Source: Aphis gossypii (lineage: Eukaryota; Arthropoda; Insecta; Hemiptera; Aphididae). From it: a stretch of 64,000 nucleotides of DNA. Under the pieces are notes generated by a model. It made no database searches and was not told the origin of the DNA. It saw only the letters and a program-made list of their open reading frames with translations. How positions within the stretch are numbered: position 1 is the first letter of the stretch; each line of letters starts with the position of its first letter. This document shows positions 49,089-60,417 of this stretch, piece by piece. Position numbers and translations under genes: made by a program. Location of the stretch: the NCBI RefSeq assembly GCF_020184175.1, contig NC_065533.1, positions 12,670,695-12,734,694 on the forward strand, read 5' to 3'.

Positions 49089-49094
49089 AATAAA
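49089..49094 (+). terminator. Candidate poly(A) signal of the DUF4485-like gene
   Basis: AATAAA 161 nt after the stop codon, the first canonical signal on the + strand after it. Confidence 0.4.
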
Positions 49095-49878
49095 TTACTC
49101 AGTATGTTAAATAGTGAAAAATGTTAGATCTAAAAATACGGAATAATAATAAGGAAGAAATTAAACAAGGTGAGTGGTGAAAAGACTTGGTACCATTCAC
49201 GTCCGTGTATGTTAATATAATAAGAGCAAAGTATTTTAGGGCTATAATCGACGATGGCGATTGTATATCATTTATCAGAAACTAATAAAACAATAAAAAT
49301 CTCTTTTGAAATATTTTTACCGTTTACTTATTTCACCTCTACTTCACAACATCCATTCACTTTTACTTATATGTGTGGCTTGTTACAGTATTATCTAGAT
49401 ATAAATCAACACAAATTTGTGGAATAGCAGTACAAAAAAATCCAAATTATAATAATTAGTGACAGGTTTTTCATACGTTCAACATAACGATTGACAATCA
49501 GTCGATATTATAAACATTGTCCTGGGGGTCTATTCTCGAATGTAACGTAAGAAAAGTGAACGACCAAAGTGTACGTAAACCACCATTTTTACGTAGTATA
49601 TTAAAAAACCGTATTCTTGAATTTTTATCGTACATACGTATACGTAATTATTCGTAGTTCTCTTACGGTTACTTATCCACCATACGAATAGAGTGTTCGT
49701 ACGTTTTATTATCATTATTTATTGTGATTTTATTGTTTTAATCAAAACGTATTTACACCTACCAAACAATAAACGTTAATTAAAAGTTTAAAAGTTTAAA
49801 TTTGAATCATTTTTTTCAATTCAATTATTTATTCGTTATTTATTTACCTACTTGTAGTGTAAACCCCCAATTTAAACG

Positions 49879-51883
49879 ATGGCTTTTCAAGAATTTGAAC
49901 AAATGTTAATGTTACAGCAATTAGAATTTGTAGAGTTAGACGCAGTAGATAATCATCCTCGTCGATTTTACCAAGCTCAAAATGTTTTTGAAGGTTCATT
50001 CAATATATTATGTCCTTTTTACAAAAATTATAATTAATTTTAAAGAATATTTAAAATTTATTTCATATTGAATATGGTACCTATTGACTATATTCATTAA
50101 ATAAATTATATATATATTACGGCAGTAAAATAAATATAATATTTTAGCGGCTAGATTTTTGACGTTATTTCCCGGGAAAAGTTAAGAATTTAAATAATAT
50201 CAGCACTGTAACTACGGTTGTTTGGGACCCCAAACACAGCCTTTATTTAATTGTTAATTATTATTGCTCTTATTTAATTTTAGAACTATCTGATAAACAG
50301 TTTATTAAAGAATTCCGCCTAAGTAAAGGGTTGGCTGGTGAACTCATTGAAGTATTAACGCCTTATATGTCTGAACCAACAAGAAAATCGTCAATTTCAA
50401 TAGAAAGAAAGGTATAATTTAATAAGTAATTTTTCTACGTTTAAAGTAGGTGTAGGTATAGTACCTAATAAAAATTGTCAATCAATTTGATGTACAATTT
50501 TAAATTATTAATAGGTTTTGACAGCATTGCGATTTTTTGCAAGTGGATCTTATCAACTTGATATAGGAGATAACAGGTCTTCAGGCTTAAGCCAAGCTTC
50601 TGTGAGTCGATGCATAGCTGAGGTCACTGATGCAATGAATATATCTGATGTTGTCAAGCGTTATATCCATTTCCCAGATAGTTTTGAAAAACTTAATACT
50701 ATCAGGAGAGGGTGAATATTATACCTAAATTATTTAAATATCAAGATTTAAGGCATTAGGTACTGGCATGGGGGGGTCTACATAAATACTTTATTATTTT
50801 AATACCTATATAGGCTATAACTGTAATTAAATAATCACAAAAAAAAATCAATTTAAATGATTTAATACTTAAATATGGGTACCTAATATAATATCGGTCT
50901 TCACTCATACGACACACCTTATGTCCTATATCCATAATAACTGAATATCAATTACCTATACAGTTATACTAAAAATGTATAACTGTTTAATAATAATATT
51001 TAGATTTTACGAAAAAACTGGTGTACCGGGAGTTATAGGTTGCATAGATTGCACCCATATAGCAATTTTTCCACCTAATTCTAATGGACTATATCCGGAA
51101 CATATTTACGTGAACAGGAAAGGATATCACAGTATAAACACTCAACTAGTAAGTAATAAAAATAGGCACTAAAGTAACCTTATAATTAATACAGTAATAA
51201 ATTTAGTTTAAATCATAAACAAATAACAATAAATATAAGTTATGAAAAGCTTGAATCTTATTAAAATAAAACAGATACCTTTATTTTTGTACATTCAAAA
51301 ATAACTTTTTGTATACATGGGAAATTCATAAAATTATTATTTGTATGTTGTAACTGAAATAATTACACAAAACACTATTTTTTATTAACTAAATTTATTA
51401 ATTGACGTGTAAAGTGTAATACTTACCTACTACTTACCTAATACTTACCTGGTAGTTAATACTTTCTTGAATACTATATACTATTACTTTAACATTTCAT
51501 TAAATTATACAATTCAAGGTTTGTGATTCAGATGCTACAATTTTAAACGTAAATGCAAATTTTCCTGGTAGTACTCATGACTCCTATATATGGCGTCAAA
51601 GTTGTGTATCAACGTATATGGAAAATTTACATAGTAATGGTCATTCATCATATTTTCTCTTAGGTATAAATTATCAATCTTCTCTGTAATTGGTATAAGA
51701 TACATTTTATATATTCAGTAAAATATCTTCTGTAGGTGATTCAGGATATCCACTAAGATCTTGGCTTTTAACGCCACTAAGTGACCCAGTGCCAGATTCT
51801 CCTGATGCTGGTTATAATAATTGGCATACAAGTACAAGGTCTACAATTGAAAGATGTAATGGTATTCTGAAAATGCGCTTTAG
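49879..51883 (+). CDS. HARBI1-like PIF/Harbinger nuclease, missing its last exon
   Basis: Six exons in frame: 49879-49993, 50284-50411, 50515-50711, 51004-51148, 51519-51663, 51736-51883 (878 nt, 292 complete codons). Motifs in order: LTALRFFASGSYQ and SQASVSRCIAEVTDA (N-terminal helical part), GCIDCTHI (first catalytic Asp), FPGSTHDSYIW (second Asp), DSGYPLRSWLLTPL, and TRSTIERCNGILKMRF (catalytic Glu). HARBI1 proteins run to about 350 residues, so about 50-60 C-terminal residues are missing. The donor at 51883/51884 is intact but no matching exon was found before 57 kb. It may be a transposon copy or a domesticated gene that lost its end. A possible TIR start ('gggggtctattctcgaatgt', about 49526) lies upstream, with no partner seen. 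Confidence 0.75.
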
Positions 51884-52405
51884 GTACATATTCTCTTTAA
51901 GCATAATACTTTGAAGATTAAATTATTTGAAGAAAATGCCAATCTAATATCTAAATAAATGTTGAAAGTTGCAAGCATCCGTGACTTATACTCTTTAAAT
52001 AATAACAAATATTTAAAAAAAAAACATTTACTTCTTTAACTTTAAATATTAAACTAAAATAACTGTACAACATTTTTGATGTATTTATATGACATTAATG
52101 GGTACTACTAATTTAGTAGTAGTCAGTAGGATACTAAATAGTAGGAGAACACTGTAGGTAAATGGATTTTATTATTATATGATTATTATTTATTAGGTAT
52201 GTAATTAACAGATGATGTTTGAGTTTACAAATTTTTTACAAGGCAGAAAACTCAAAAGTTGTTCTTACAACGATTGGAGAGAATAATATTTTTAATATTG
52301 TAGTAACTGTATTTTTTTATGAAAAATAACTTAGGACAGTAAATTTGTTCATAAGTCTATGAACAATAATTTTAATTTCAACCTATGCGCATGATAATAG
52401 ACCTA
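51884..52405. other. AT-rich spacer after the HARBI1-like exons
   Basis: No exon encoding the expected HARBI1 C-terminus was seen in any frame. Confidence 0.4.
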
Positions 52406-52597
52406 ATATATATATATTTATAATAACATAAATTTAATGTTCTGGCCTAACAGTAAAAATTGTGTTGGCAATATTAATTATTGGCTGAATGAGCGTTTGT
52501 CGGGTTACTATTATTATTATTATTATTATTATTATATCGTGCGTGCATAGCAACGGCCATCTAATTATTTATGTATTCTACACTTTTCTTTCAGTAT
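52406..52597 (+). repeat. Module A repeat, truncated copy A0
   Basis: Shares 'aaatttaatgttctggccta', 'ttggctgaatgagcgtttgt' and 'cgtgcgtgcatagcaac' with copies A1, A2 and (inverted) A3. Homology stops at 'ttcagtatt', after which the coding-like remnant at 52613-52935 follows. Confidence 0.75.
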
Positions 52598-52612
52598 TTT
52601 ATTTTTTATACA

Positions 52613-52935
52613 ACGGGCGAACCCCCGCAGCCGGTATTGAAATTGCGTACAAAACTTAGCTTATAAAATAAATATTCTTTGTCTTCCGTAAACAAAAATA
52701 CTTCATAAATGATTCTTACCAATGAATCGAAATTATCCGAAATAAAAAACTCTCCGAAATAGAGTCCCCGACCGGTCCAACCATCCATCGACAACCAGAC
52801 CAATTTCATGAAGAAGCTGAATTATTCATCTCACGCCGAAAAAATGGTCAAAGTGTTGGACGCGACTACAGCCACTACTGCCTCACCAAAAATAACAATG
52901 TAACATAGATGTGCATGTACTTCTTGACTAATAAA
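52613..52935 (+). pseudogene. Broken relative of the unrecognised gene at 56852-57718
   Basis: One frame reads GEPPQPVLKLRTKLSL, stop, NKYSLSSVNKNTS, stop, MILTNESKLSEIKNSPK, stop, then SPRPVQPSIDNQTNFMKKL and NYSSHAEKMVKVL, with no intron-like gaps. The latter part matches the exon at 56852-57028 (SSINNQTNF … NYSSRAGKMVKVL) before a 4-nt deletion breaks the frame. Stops in an otherwise continuous coding-like frame suggest a decayed copy, possibly derived from a spliced RNA. The protein family is not recognised. The 67-codon minus-strand open frame over the same DNA is taken as its shadow. Confidence 0.55.
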
Positions 52936-52978
52936 AGGTAAATAATATTCTTAATAGAAATTACAAAACTATTTTCGG

Positions 52979-53425
52979 GAAAACATGAAATGGGTCCTTT
53001 TTGGGCAACTAAAATTTCTTTTATCGACATTTCAAAAAATAAAATTTACTCAGAAAAATCGAAAAATTTAGTTGTCTACAAACAACTCAAAAAAAGCCAA
53101 AATATTTTAATTTATACAGACAACACTAATATAAATATTTGGTGAAAATTTATATTATTTTCTGTTATTCGTTTTTAGTTACAAACATATAAAAAATTGA
53201 TATTTTTTTTCAAACTGTTGGAAAATTCTTACTTTTAACCTGTATAATGCAGCAAGGATATTATTCTATTCACTATGGTCTATGACACCGGAAATTACCC
53301 CCGACGTTTAAAATTGAAGCAATATTTTGACACAGACAGCATTTTTGTATACAGACACAAAAAAAAACACACACACACATAATTGTAAAATCAATACATT
53401 CATCACTTCGGTCAGAATCATTAAA
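52979..53425 (-). repeat. R-family repeat, copy R4 (partial)
   Basis: Inverted internal-to-end portion, ending in '…tcaatacattcatcacttcggtcagaatc', as in R6 reversed. It contains a CA microsatellite near 53370-53382. Confidence 0.65.
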
Positions 53426-53447
53426 TCAAAAGCTATTCAATTAATAA

Positions 53448-54480
53448 TTTCTATTAATTATATAAATTTGGTATCTCAGTTAGAATAAAGTACAATGAAT
53501 GGCTAAAAACGTCTGTTTGCGCTAATTGATAAGACAAAAATGTTAATGTTTTTTAATGTTAAATGTTTTTTTACCACGGATAAGACAAAATATATATATT
53601 TATAATAACATAAATTTAATGTTCTGGCCTAACAGTTAAAATTGTGTTTGGCAATATTTATTGGCTGAATGAGCGTTTGTAGAGTTATTATTTTTATTAT
53701 AATATCATGCGTGCATAGCAACAGCCACCTATTGATTTATGTATTCTACACTTTTGTATCAGTATTGTTACTACTGTATAGATTTAAATGATCAGAAATT
53801 CTCAATATTGTAGTTCAAATTTTATTTAATATCCATTGAATAGATATTGAAACTCTGTAAGTCGATACCAGAATCAAATGCATGATACACAGGTAAAATG
53901 ATTTTATTGAAAAAACCTACAAAAACATTAATTGGTTTACATAATATTGTTTAGGTAAAACAATTAAATGTCGACAAACATTTTCTAACTATTAGTTTTT
54001 AATATTTAAATCTAATTTAAAGATTATTACTATAATAATTGCATATTACTACTTATCGAGGAAATAAAATAAGTGAATTTTGTTATAATATTTAATGAAG
54101 GAAATTGCATTTTTAAGAATATCAATTATCATTTTACAATTTGTTATAAATTTGTCTAAATTATCTCAGTCTTAAAAAGCTACCTATAGTAAATAATATT
54201 TTATTTTCATTGCTGCCATAAGTGATAATTTCACATTTTAACATAACCTATTGTTCTTTTTAAATAAAATAGTTTGAATACCATTACTTTGAAATTGAGT
54301 ACTTAGGAATATTTAAGTAAAAAGTCATTAATTTTTCAAAAATATATTCTTTGGTACTGGCAAGTTTGAATTCTAATAAATAATTATGCAATAAATTACA
54401 TAATTCTATAGTAATTTTGTTTGTTTTATTATTAAATATTCCTTAATCTTGCAATAATAATAATTTAGTAAAGAAAAGTT
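53448..54480 (+). repeat. Module A repeat, copy A1
   Basis: Its first about 445 bp (53448-53892) reappear inverted at 60418-60883 (A3), ending in both at a splice-donor-like CACAG/gtaa. Its full length is repeated in tandem as A2 (55060-56127). No ORF. Confidence 0.8.
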
Positions 54481-54596
54481 GTAAATCATCTTAAGAGGGT
54501 ATATTAAAATATATATATTACTAATTGATAATTATAGTGGGTACTTTACTTTATTACATATGAAAAGTTTCAAAAACTAATATCAAAAATTAAAAA

Positions 54597-55022
54597 GCGG
54601 GCAAGTGGGTACCGTTCTGCTGTACATTAGGTGCCGTATGGATCATTATTATATATTATAGGAGTGTTAAATTTGAATCCAATGATAGTTATCATTGTAT
54701 ACGAAAAATGATTCTGAACGAAGATGATTTGTCAGCCTAGGATATAATTTCTAGTGGTTGGTGAAAAAGGTGGTTTATGTTTTAATGGCCTGAATACAAC
54801 AAAATTTAAGTTCTTTTATAATAATTGTAAGCTAAACTTATGAAAAACCTTGTATTAAATTTTCAACTCTTAGCTACTTATACAAAAATTTTTATGAAAT
54901 ATACCTACAAAATAATTTGCAAGTATTCATAGTTTTGACGAATTTTTGTCAATATTTGAACTTCAAATGCTAATAAAAAAAAAATTGTGCCTATGTATTC
55001 TTATAATTTTTTAATCACTATA
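54597..55022 (-). repeat. R-family repeat, copy R5 (truncated)
   Basis: Starts with the terminal block 'agtgggtaccgttctgctgt' and runs inward to 'aatcactataatgatctgtt', where homology to the other copies stops. It sits between A1 and A2. Confidence 0.7.
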
Positions 55023-55059
55023 ATGATCTGTTAGAAATATAATAATGCCAGCCGCAAGC

Positions 55060-56127
55060 TATTAAAATAAAAAATGTCTGTTTACGCTAATTGATAAGAC
55101 TAAAATGTTAAGCCCCCACGGATGTGAAAAAATATATTTATTTTTAAAAACATAAATTTAATGTTCTGGCCTAACAGTTATAATTGTGTTTGGCAATATT
55201 TATTGGCTGAATGGGCGTTTGTCGGTTTTTTATTATTATTATTATATCGTGCGTGCATAGCAACGGCCACCTACTGATTTATGTATTCTACACTTTTGTA
55301 ACAGTATTGTTACTACTGTTAAGATTTGAATGATCAGAAAATTTCAATATTCTAGTTCGAATTTTATTTAATGTCCATTGAATAGATATTGAAACTCTGC
55401 AAGTCGATACCAGAAACAAATGCATAATATACAGGTAAATTGATTTTATTGAAAAAACCTACAAAAACATTAATTGGTTTACATAATATTGTTTAGGTAA
55501 AACAATTAAATGTCGACAAACGTTTTCTAACTATTAGTTTTTAATATTTAAATCTAATTTAAAGATTAATACTATAATAATTGCATATTACTACTTATCG
55601 AGGAAATAAAATAAGTGAATTTTGTTATAATATTTAATAAAGGAAATTGCATTTTTAAGAATATCAATTATCATTTTACAATTTGTTATATATTTGTCTA
55701 AATTTTCTCAGTCTTAAAAAGCTACCTATAGTAAATAATATTTTATTTTCATAACCTATTGTTCGTTTTAAATAAAATAGTTTGAATAACTTTACTTCGA
55801 AATTGAGTACTTATATAAATATATTAGACTAAAATATCATAATTTTTTTCAAAAATATATTCTCTGGTACTGGCCAGTTTTAGTAATTTATATTTTTAAT
55901 ATTATATTCATAGATAAATACTGTATATATTTAATATTTTGTATGTTTAATAACACTATTTATTATGGCTGATGTTACAAGATATAATGTATAATGGCTA
56001 TTATCATGGTTATTTTTTATTATTTATGTTGAATTTAAATAATGATAAATAATCATGCATATAAATTGCACAGTTGTATATTTATTTAGTTTGTCTTATT
56101 ATTAAATATTCTTTATAATTTTGTAAT
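55060..56127 (+). repeat. Module A repeat, copy A2
   Basis: Direct repeat of A1, with small indels and an extra stretch of about 150 bp near 55890-56040. It is interrupted at 56128 by a GC-rich insertion. Confidence 0.75.
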
Positions 56128-56616
56128 CCTCCTCCCACGGGACCCACCTTGTCGTGGTGGAGGAGCTTGCGGGCCTTTAACTAGGTCTTACCAAGCGGTC
56201 CCAACCTCGGTACTGACCTTAAGTGGTTGGTATCGGAGCTTCCTCTGGTCTTGGCTGGCTGGAGGTGGCAGGTCGGAGGCAACCTACTCGCGATGAGCAA
56301 ATGCCCTAAGGGAAGGAAAACCCTGACAAAAAACCCCTCAACTCCCAACTCGTCAAGGGGGTCACTTGGCACGGAGGTAGTTACGTGTCAACGAGGATCC
56401 TGCAGATACCTGGCGCCCTCTGCAGTACACAGCCTTCCCCGTGGTACACTGCTCTGCCACGGGGTGACCCCCCTTCATGCCCACTCGTGGGAACTATATG
56501 GAAACTAAAAAGAAACCAGGACCACCAACTGGCCAATTGGTGGACGGGAGCCAACCCGTTAAATTGGACGGCCTGGCAGACGCCGTAAAGTCTGCGACGA
56601 AGGATCGAATGTCTAA
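56128..56616. mobile_element. GC-rich island, probable retrotransposon 5' fragment
   Basis: About 490 bp of GC-rich DNA dropped into AT-rich repeat A2. It opens with a strong hairpin (CTCCTCCCACG … CGTGGTGGAGGAG, about 56130-56166) followed by 'cttgcgggcc'. Open frames on both strands (up to 93 codons) show no domain. Sharp edges and foreign composition suggest an inserted piece, perhaps the structured 5' end of a non-LTR element. I cannot name the family. Confidence 0.45.
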
Positions 56617-56851
56617 TCGGTAATTTTTAAAATAAAACTAAAACTAGGTATTGCATTATATTAATTAATAATGTTTTTGAATTAAAATTCACGTTAATGT
56701 TTTATAAGACAATTAAACAACTTAGACTCTCTAGAGAATAACATAACATAATACACACTTCAATGACACTACTGACGAATTGCAGTATTTTTTTAAAACT
56801 TATATTGCTTGTAATAAAAGTTAAGAAATCTGTTTGTTAATTCCAATATAG

Positions 56852-57718
56852 TCCTCAACCTGCTCAATCGTCTATCAACAATCAGACCAATTTCGTAAAC
56901 AAGCCGAATTATTCATCTCGCGCCGGTAAAATGGTCAAAGTGTTGTATGGACGCGACTACAGCCACTACGGCCTAACCAGAAATAATAATGTTACACTGT
57001 TATGCACGTACTTCGCGACTAATAAAAGGTACATATTTTTATACCTTAGAAATACATCAATTTTGAAGTTTTAAATTTTACATATTATTATGTTTTTATA
57101 GGGATCGTATAGATTCCCTAATAGATTCAAACCAAATCAAAATGAAACCTCGAGTAATGACTTCCATTCAGATAAACGTAAATTATGTACTAGGTACACC
57201 TATTAAAAATGAACAGATTAAAATGTAAATAATATTATTAGTTTCTTTAAAAAATTCATTAAGCCAGCATTATCAATTTTGAAAATATGCTAAAATTATT
57301 CCGTCGTAATATTATCAAAATATTTTTATCTATTATACATTAATATATTAATTTTTCGCGTGCCACCTCGGGAACGCGTGCCATGGATTTATTTTTCTAT
57401 TCCTGATGCATATAGACAAAGATTATTGTTTACTCTATACTATTAATTACTTATTACAAATAAATATGCTAATAATCAAAAATGTATAAATTCACACTGA
57501 TTATATTATATTATTATACATATTGAACTATAACGAAAGAAAATCAAAAATTAAATTTGAAATTTAGAACTGCATTCTGAAATAAATTTATTAATACAGG
57601 TTTTTTTTTTTTTTGTTACAGACAACCATATGACAAAAGCTCAAATAAAATTAATGCGGTTCTCGAAGGTCTAGGTTTTGTGTGTAATAATGATAAAATA
57701 TATACATATCGTGCATAA
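56852..57718 (+). CDS. Unrecognised gene, 3' part, with two alternative last exons
   Basis: Exon a (56852-57028) follows an acceptor, stays open for 58 codons and ends with donor AG/gtacat in phase 2. Two downstream acceptors fit that phase. Exon b (57102-57228) gives RDRIDSLIDSNQIKMKP … and stops at 57226-57228. Exon c (57622-57718) gives RQPYDKSSNKINAVLEGLGF … YTYRA and stops at 57716-57718. The other frames of exon c hit stops early, which favours real coding. Exon a reads SSINNQTNF … GKMVKVLYGRDYSHYGLTRNNNVTLLCTYFATNK. No family is recognised. The 5' exons were not found; repeat A2 and the GC-rich insert lie upstream. A decayed copy is at 52613-52935. Confidence 0.45.
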
Positions 57719-57964
57719 TACATATTATACATATTATACACTGTTATAATGTTAATAATCAATATAATACCGGATACGGCACAAAAACTCATACGTCACC
57801 TGCAAAGTCAAAAGTAAATATATTTTTACTTATTTAATAAAATATTTAAGTGACTAGAAAGAACATAATTTCAGATTACATCGCAAGTTTCAAATTAATT
57901 ATGAATATAATATTTAGATTAGTGATAGAAAAATTAAGGGTAATAGGTGTTAAATACTTTTCAA

Positions 57965-58560
57965 CTAAATTAAAGAAATTAAAAAAAAAAAATGCCATAA
58001 ACGATAATAATTGGCACATAAATCGTTTAAGTTTTTGTTAGCCTCATCTTCATTAAATTCAAATAGAATATTTCTAAATTTTAACATTAACGATTGTCTT
58101 TCAGTTTTTGTCACATCATGTTTGGTATCGCAAAGCCATCTCCAAATGGATTGACAAACATGGAAAGCACAAAGCAATAGTGTAGATTCCGGAAAGACTT
58201 CTTGTAGTGCTTGACGTTCTGCTGTACTATCGTCTGTCATGAATACTAAAGGTGAGTTTGACCACAAAAACCATTTTCCCCTAAACTTTTTTTAAATAAT
58301 TTAAATGCTTGGATATAGTTTTCTTTTGTTAAATATTTATGAATGACAGCACCTGAAGGAATGCCACCAACCTTTGAAACGCCAAAAATAAAGTGATACA
58401 AGAACCACTTTGATCACATGAACTTGTAGAGTCCACAAAAATAATGTCTTGGGAAAAAGGCATTTTGTAAGCTCTCATCATAAGTGGAGTAATAATTACT
58501 ACACATAATGAAAACTCACAATGAACAGAACTACAGAATAAGAAAACTTCAAATTTCAAT
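57965..58560 (-). pseudogene. Degenerate MULE transposase fragment
   Basis: Minus strand, 5' to 3': FSQDIIFVDSTSSCDQSG (58329-58559); then, in another frame, VSKVGGIPSGAVIHKYLT with FKLFKKSLGENGFCG; then FMTDDSTAERQALQEVFP and LLLCAFHVCQSIWRWL (57965-58267). These match the DDE core and the 'DDS.aEr.AL..vfP' and 'LCxFHv.Q..WRWL' motifs of MULE transposases. At least two frameshifts break it. It lies head to head with the unrecognised gene upstream. Confidence 0.75.
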
Positions 58561-58850
58561 TATCTTGTAAATAATGAACTAATGAGCTATGATAACTGAC
58601 AAGTGATAACGTATCTTGCGCAATGAGGGATGTGGGTGCCATACCCGTCTGACCGAATTCAGTTACGGTTCGTAAATACGTCGACCTGCCGCCGACGGCG
58701 AGTAGTGGGCGTGACTTAAACGCCGCACGCTTGCGGAATGCGAAAACACTTAACAGCGCATTCTCTCGGCCGTTGTATACGTTTCACTTTACGTGTAGCG
58801 TCCTATTAATATTAGGCCCACTGCATTCAAATTTATTATCAATGTCATCC
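58561..58850. other. GC-richer spacer of unknown origin
   Basis: About 58600-58800 is clearly richer in CG dinucleotides than its neighbours (for example 'cgtcgacctgccgccgacgg'). No ORF. It could be a MULE terminus or another transposon scrap. Confidence 0.35.
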
Positions 58851-58851
58851 A

Positions 58852-58941
58852 CCAATTTATTCACTTGCAAAAAAAGTAGCTGAAATAGTTGTTACCGAGA
58901 CAGTGAAAGTAGAAATTGAAAGGATTTTTCAATAAAAAGGT
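58852..58941 (+). pseudogene. Isolated N-terminal exon relative of the CHCH gene family
   Basis: Reads PIYSLAKKVAEIVVTETVKV, then EIERIFQ and a stop. It resembles the helix encoded next to the CHCH exons on the other strand (TAKKIAEIKVKETAKVVA at about 59330-59384). It is in opposite orientation to them, and no CHCH exon follows. Confidence 0.4.
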
Positions 58942-59100
58942 TATTATTAATATTAGCGGCGCGGCAATTTTCAACTAGCACACCCCACTAGTTAGGTAAT
59001 CATGCTATAAATCTGAAAATAAAAACAACAATTAATGTAAATCCCACAGTTAGCTATTATAAATTAATAACTACAGTAATTAATAATTACGGTTATTAGT

Positions 59101-59387
59101 TTATCCTTTTTGATCATAACACTTGGTTAGTTTTTCTAATGCACTTCGGCATTTATTTAAATCATCAGAATTCGCTTTCGCGCATTCTATAAAACTTTTT
59201 ATTTCGTCCTCACATGGTGGCTTAATGTATTTTGATACCACTTTTTCCTAATAATAAATAAATTATCATTATAAATAATATATTATTTATAAATTTTTAA
59301 ATTATTATATATACGGCTACTACTTTTGCAGTTTCCTTTACTTTTATTTCTGCAATTTTTTTGGCGGTCGAATTTATTGATCATAAC
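59101..59387 (-). pseudogene. CHCHD2/10-like twin CX9C gene fragment, copy I
   Basis: The last exon (59101-59247) encodes EKVVSKYIKPPCEDEIKSFI followed by ECAKANSDDLNKCRSALEKL and TKCYDQKG, then stop. The two CX9C motifs (CEDEIKSFIEC and CRSALEKLTKC) form the CHCH fold of mitochondrial intermembrane-space proteins and match the CHCHD2/CHCHD10 C-terminus (C.yEikqFleCa … C). An intron with donor near 59330 separates it from a short helical exon (TAKKIAEIKVKETAKVVA). Upstream of that exon the frame runs into copy II with a TGA and no ATG. This copy therefore has an intact CHCH domain but no clear start. Confidence 0.6.
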
Positions 59388-59660
59388 ACTTGGTTAGTTT
59401 TTCTAATGTACTTCGGCATTTATTTAAATAATCAGAATTCGCTTTCGCGCATTCTATAAAACTTTTTATTTCGTCCTCACATGGTGGCTTAATGTATTTT
59501 GATACCACTTTTTCCTAATAATAAATAAATTATCATTATAAATAATATATTATTTATAAATTTTTAAATTATTATACATACAACTAATATTTTTGTGGTC
59601 TCGCCATGATGATTTCTACAATATCCTTAGCCAGTGGTCGTCCTGTATCAGTTTCCATAA
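59374..59660 (-). pseudogene. CHCHD2/10-like gene fragment, copy II
   Basis: The last exon (59374-59514) keeps both CX9C motifs but stops two residues early (…CYDQ, stop), with D to Y and A to T changes against copy I. The preceding exon (about 59579-59655) opens with METDTGRPLAKDIVEII. In the frame needed to join the CHCH exon it has a stop, so the join is frame-broken. The point where the exon ends (GATCAA/TAA) is fused directly to the helical exon of copy I, which marks a tandem-duplication junction. Confidence 0.6.
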
Positions 59661-60106
59661 TTTTTTTAATATGATTGCCTAAAATATTAATTAACGCCGT
59701 AAGCTGAGTAAGAAGAAAATAGTCTACCAATATAACAGGCATCGATACTGTACAAAATAAATATATTTATACATTTATTAGATATAATATACTTATTTAC
59801 ATTTAATCTTATTATATATTATTATATTATTATTATACAGTGTCGCCACAGTGGCATTCTCACCACTTTTGGAAGTATCACTGGTCTAAGTCATTTTCAG
59901 AATTCTCCGTAGAATAGTTTAAACCAACTTTGGGAAATAATATGTTTTTGTACAAATACAATTTTAAAAAATTCCCTTTTAATTTCTACACATTGTTAAG
60001 ATGCGTCATAAACTCATAACTTTTGTTTTAATATTTTGGAAATGGAACATTTTAGAATATCGCACCCGAATGCTACAATAATTAGCTTAATTTTAGTTAG
60101 ATATTA
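59661..60106. other. Spacer inside the CHCH fragment cluster
   Basis: AT-rich, with no coding sequence or repeat recognised. Confidence 0.4.
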
Positions 60107-60352
60107 TTATTCTATAAAGCATTCTATAAAACTTTTTATTTCGTCCTCACATGGTGGCTTAATGTATTTTGATACCACTTTTTCCTAATAATAAATAAAT
60201 TATCATTATAAATAATATATTATTTATAAATTTTTAAATTATTATACATACAACTACGAGTTTTGTGGTTTCTTCAGCCACTTTTTCTGAGAATGTTTTC
60301 AAAATCAATTTCATTGATTCCATTATAGATCAGTTATAAAATTCTTAATGGC
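60107..60352 (-). pseudogene. CHCHD2/10-like gene fragment, copy III, truncated in the CHCH domain
   Basis: Exon 60252-60352 has an ATG at 60323 and encodes MESMKLILKTFSEKVAEETT, KLVV. Exon 60107-60184 continues in frame as EKVVSKYIKPPCEDEIKSFI, ECFIE and stops, a 49-residue product with only one CX9C. The cut is at a microduplication of 'ttctataaa' (60110-60128). The upstream exon would be repeat A3 (donor at 60417/60418). With half of the disulphide hairpin missing it cannot form a normal CHCH fold. Confidence 0.6.
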
Positions 60353-60417
60353 CTAAAATATTAATAAAATTGTTATTAACACAAACAAATAATAAATAAA
60401 TAAAATATACAAATTAC

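Noticed and set aside
49526..49700. Possible Harbinger terminal inverted repeat ahead of the HARBI1-like exons
   Set aside because: No inverted partner or TWA-type target duplication could be found downstream.
56181..56588. Open frames of 63 to 93 codons in the GC-rich island
   Set aside because: Overlapping frames on both strands without domains. GC composition alone explains them.
58329..58559. 76-codon frame with a hydrophobic look, as a possible membrane peptide
   Set aside because: Its centre (DIIFVDSTSSCD) and neighbours belong to a frameshifted MULE transposase.
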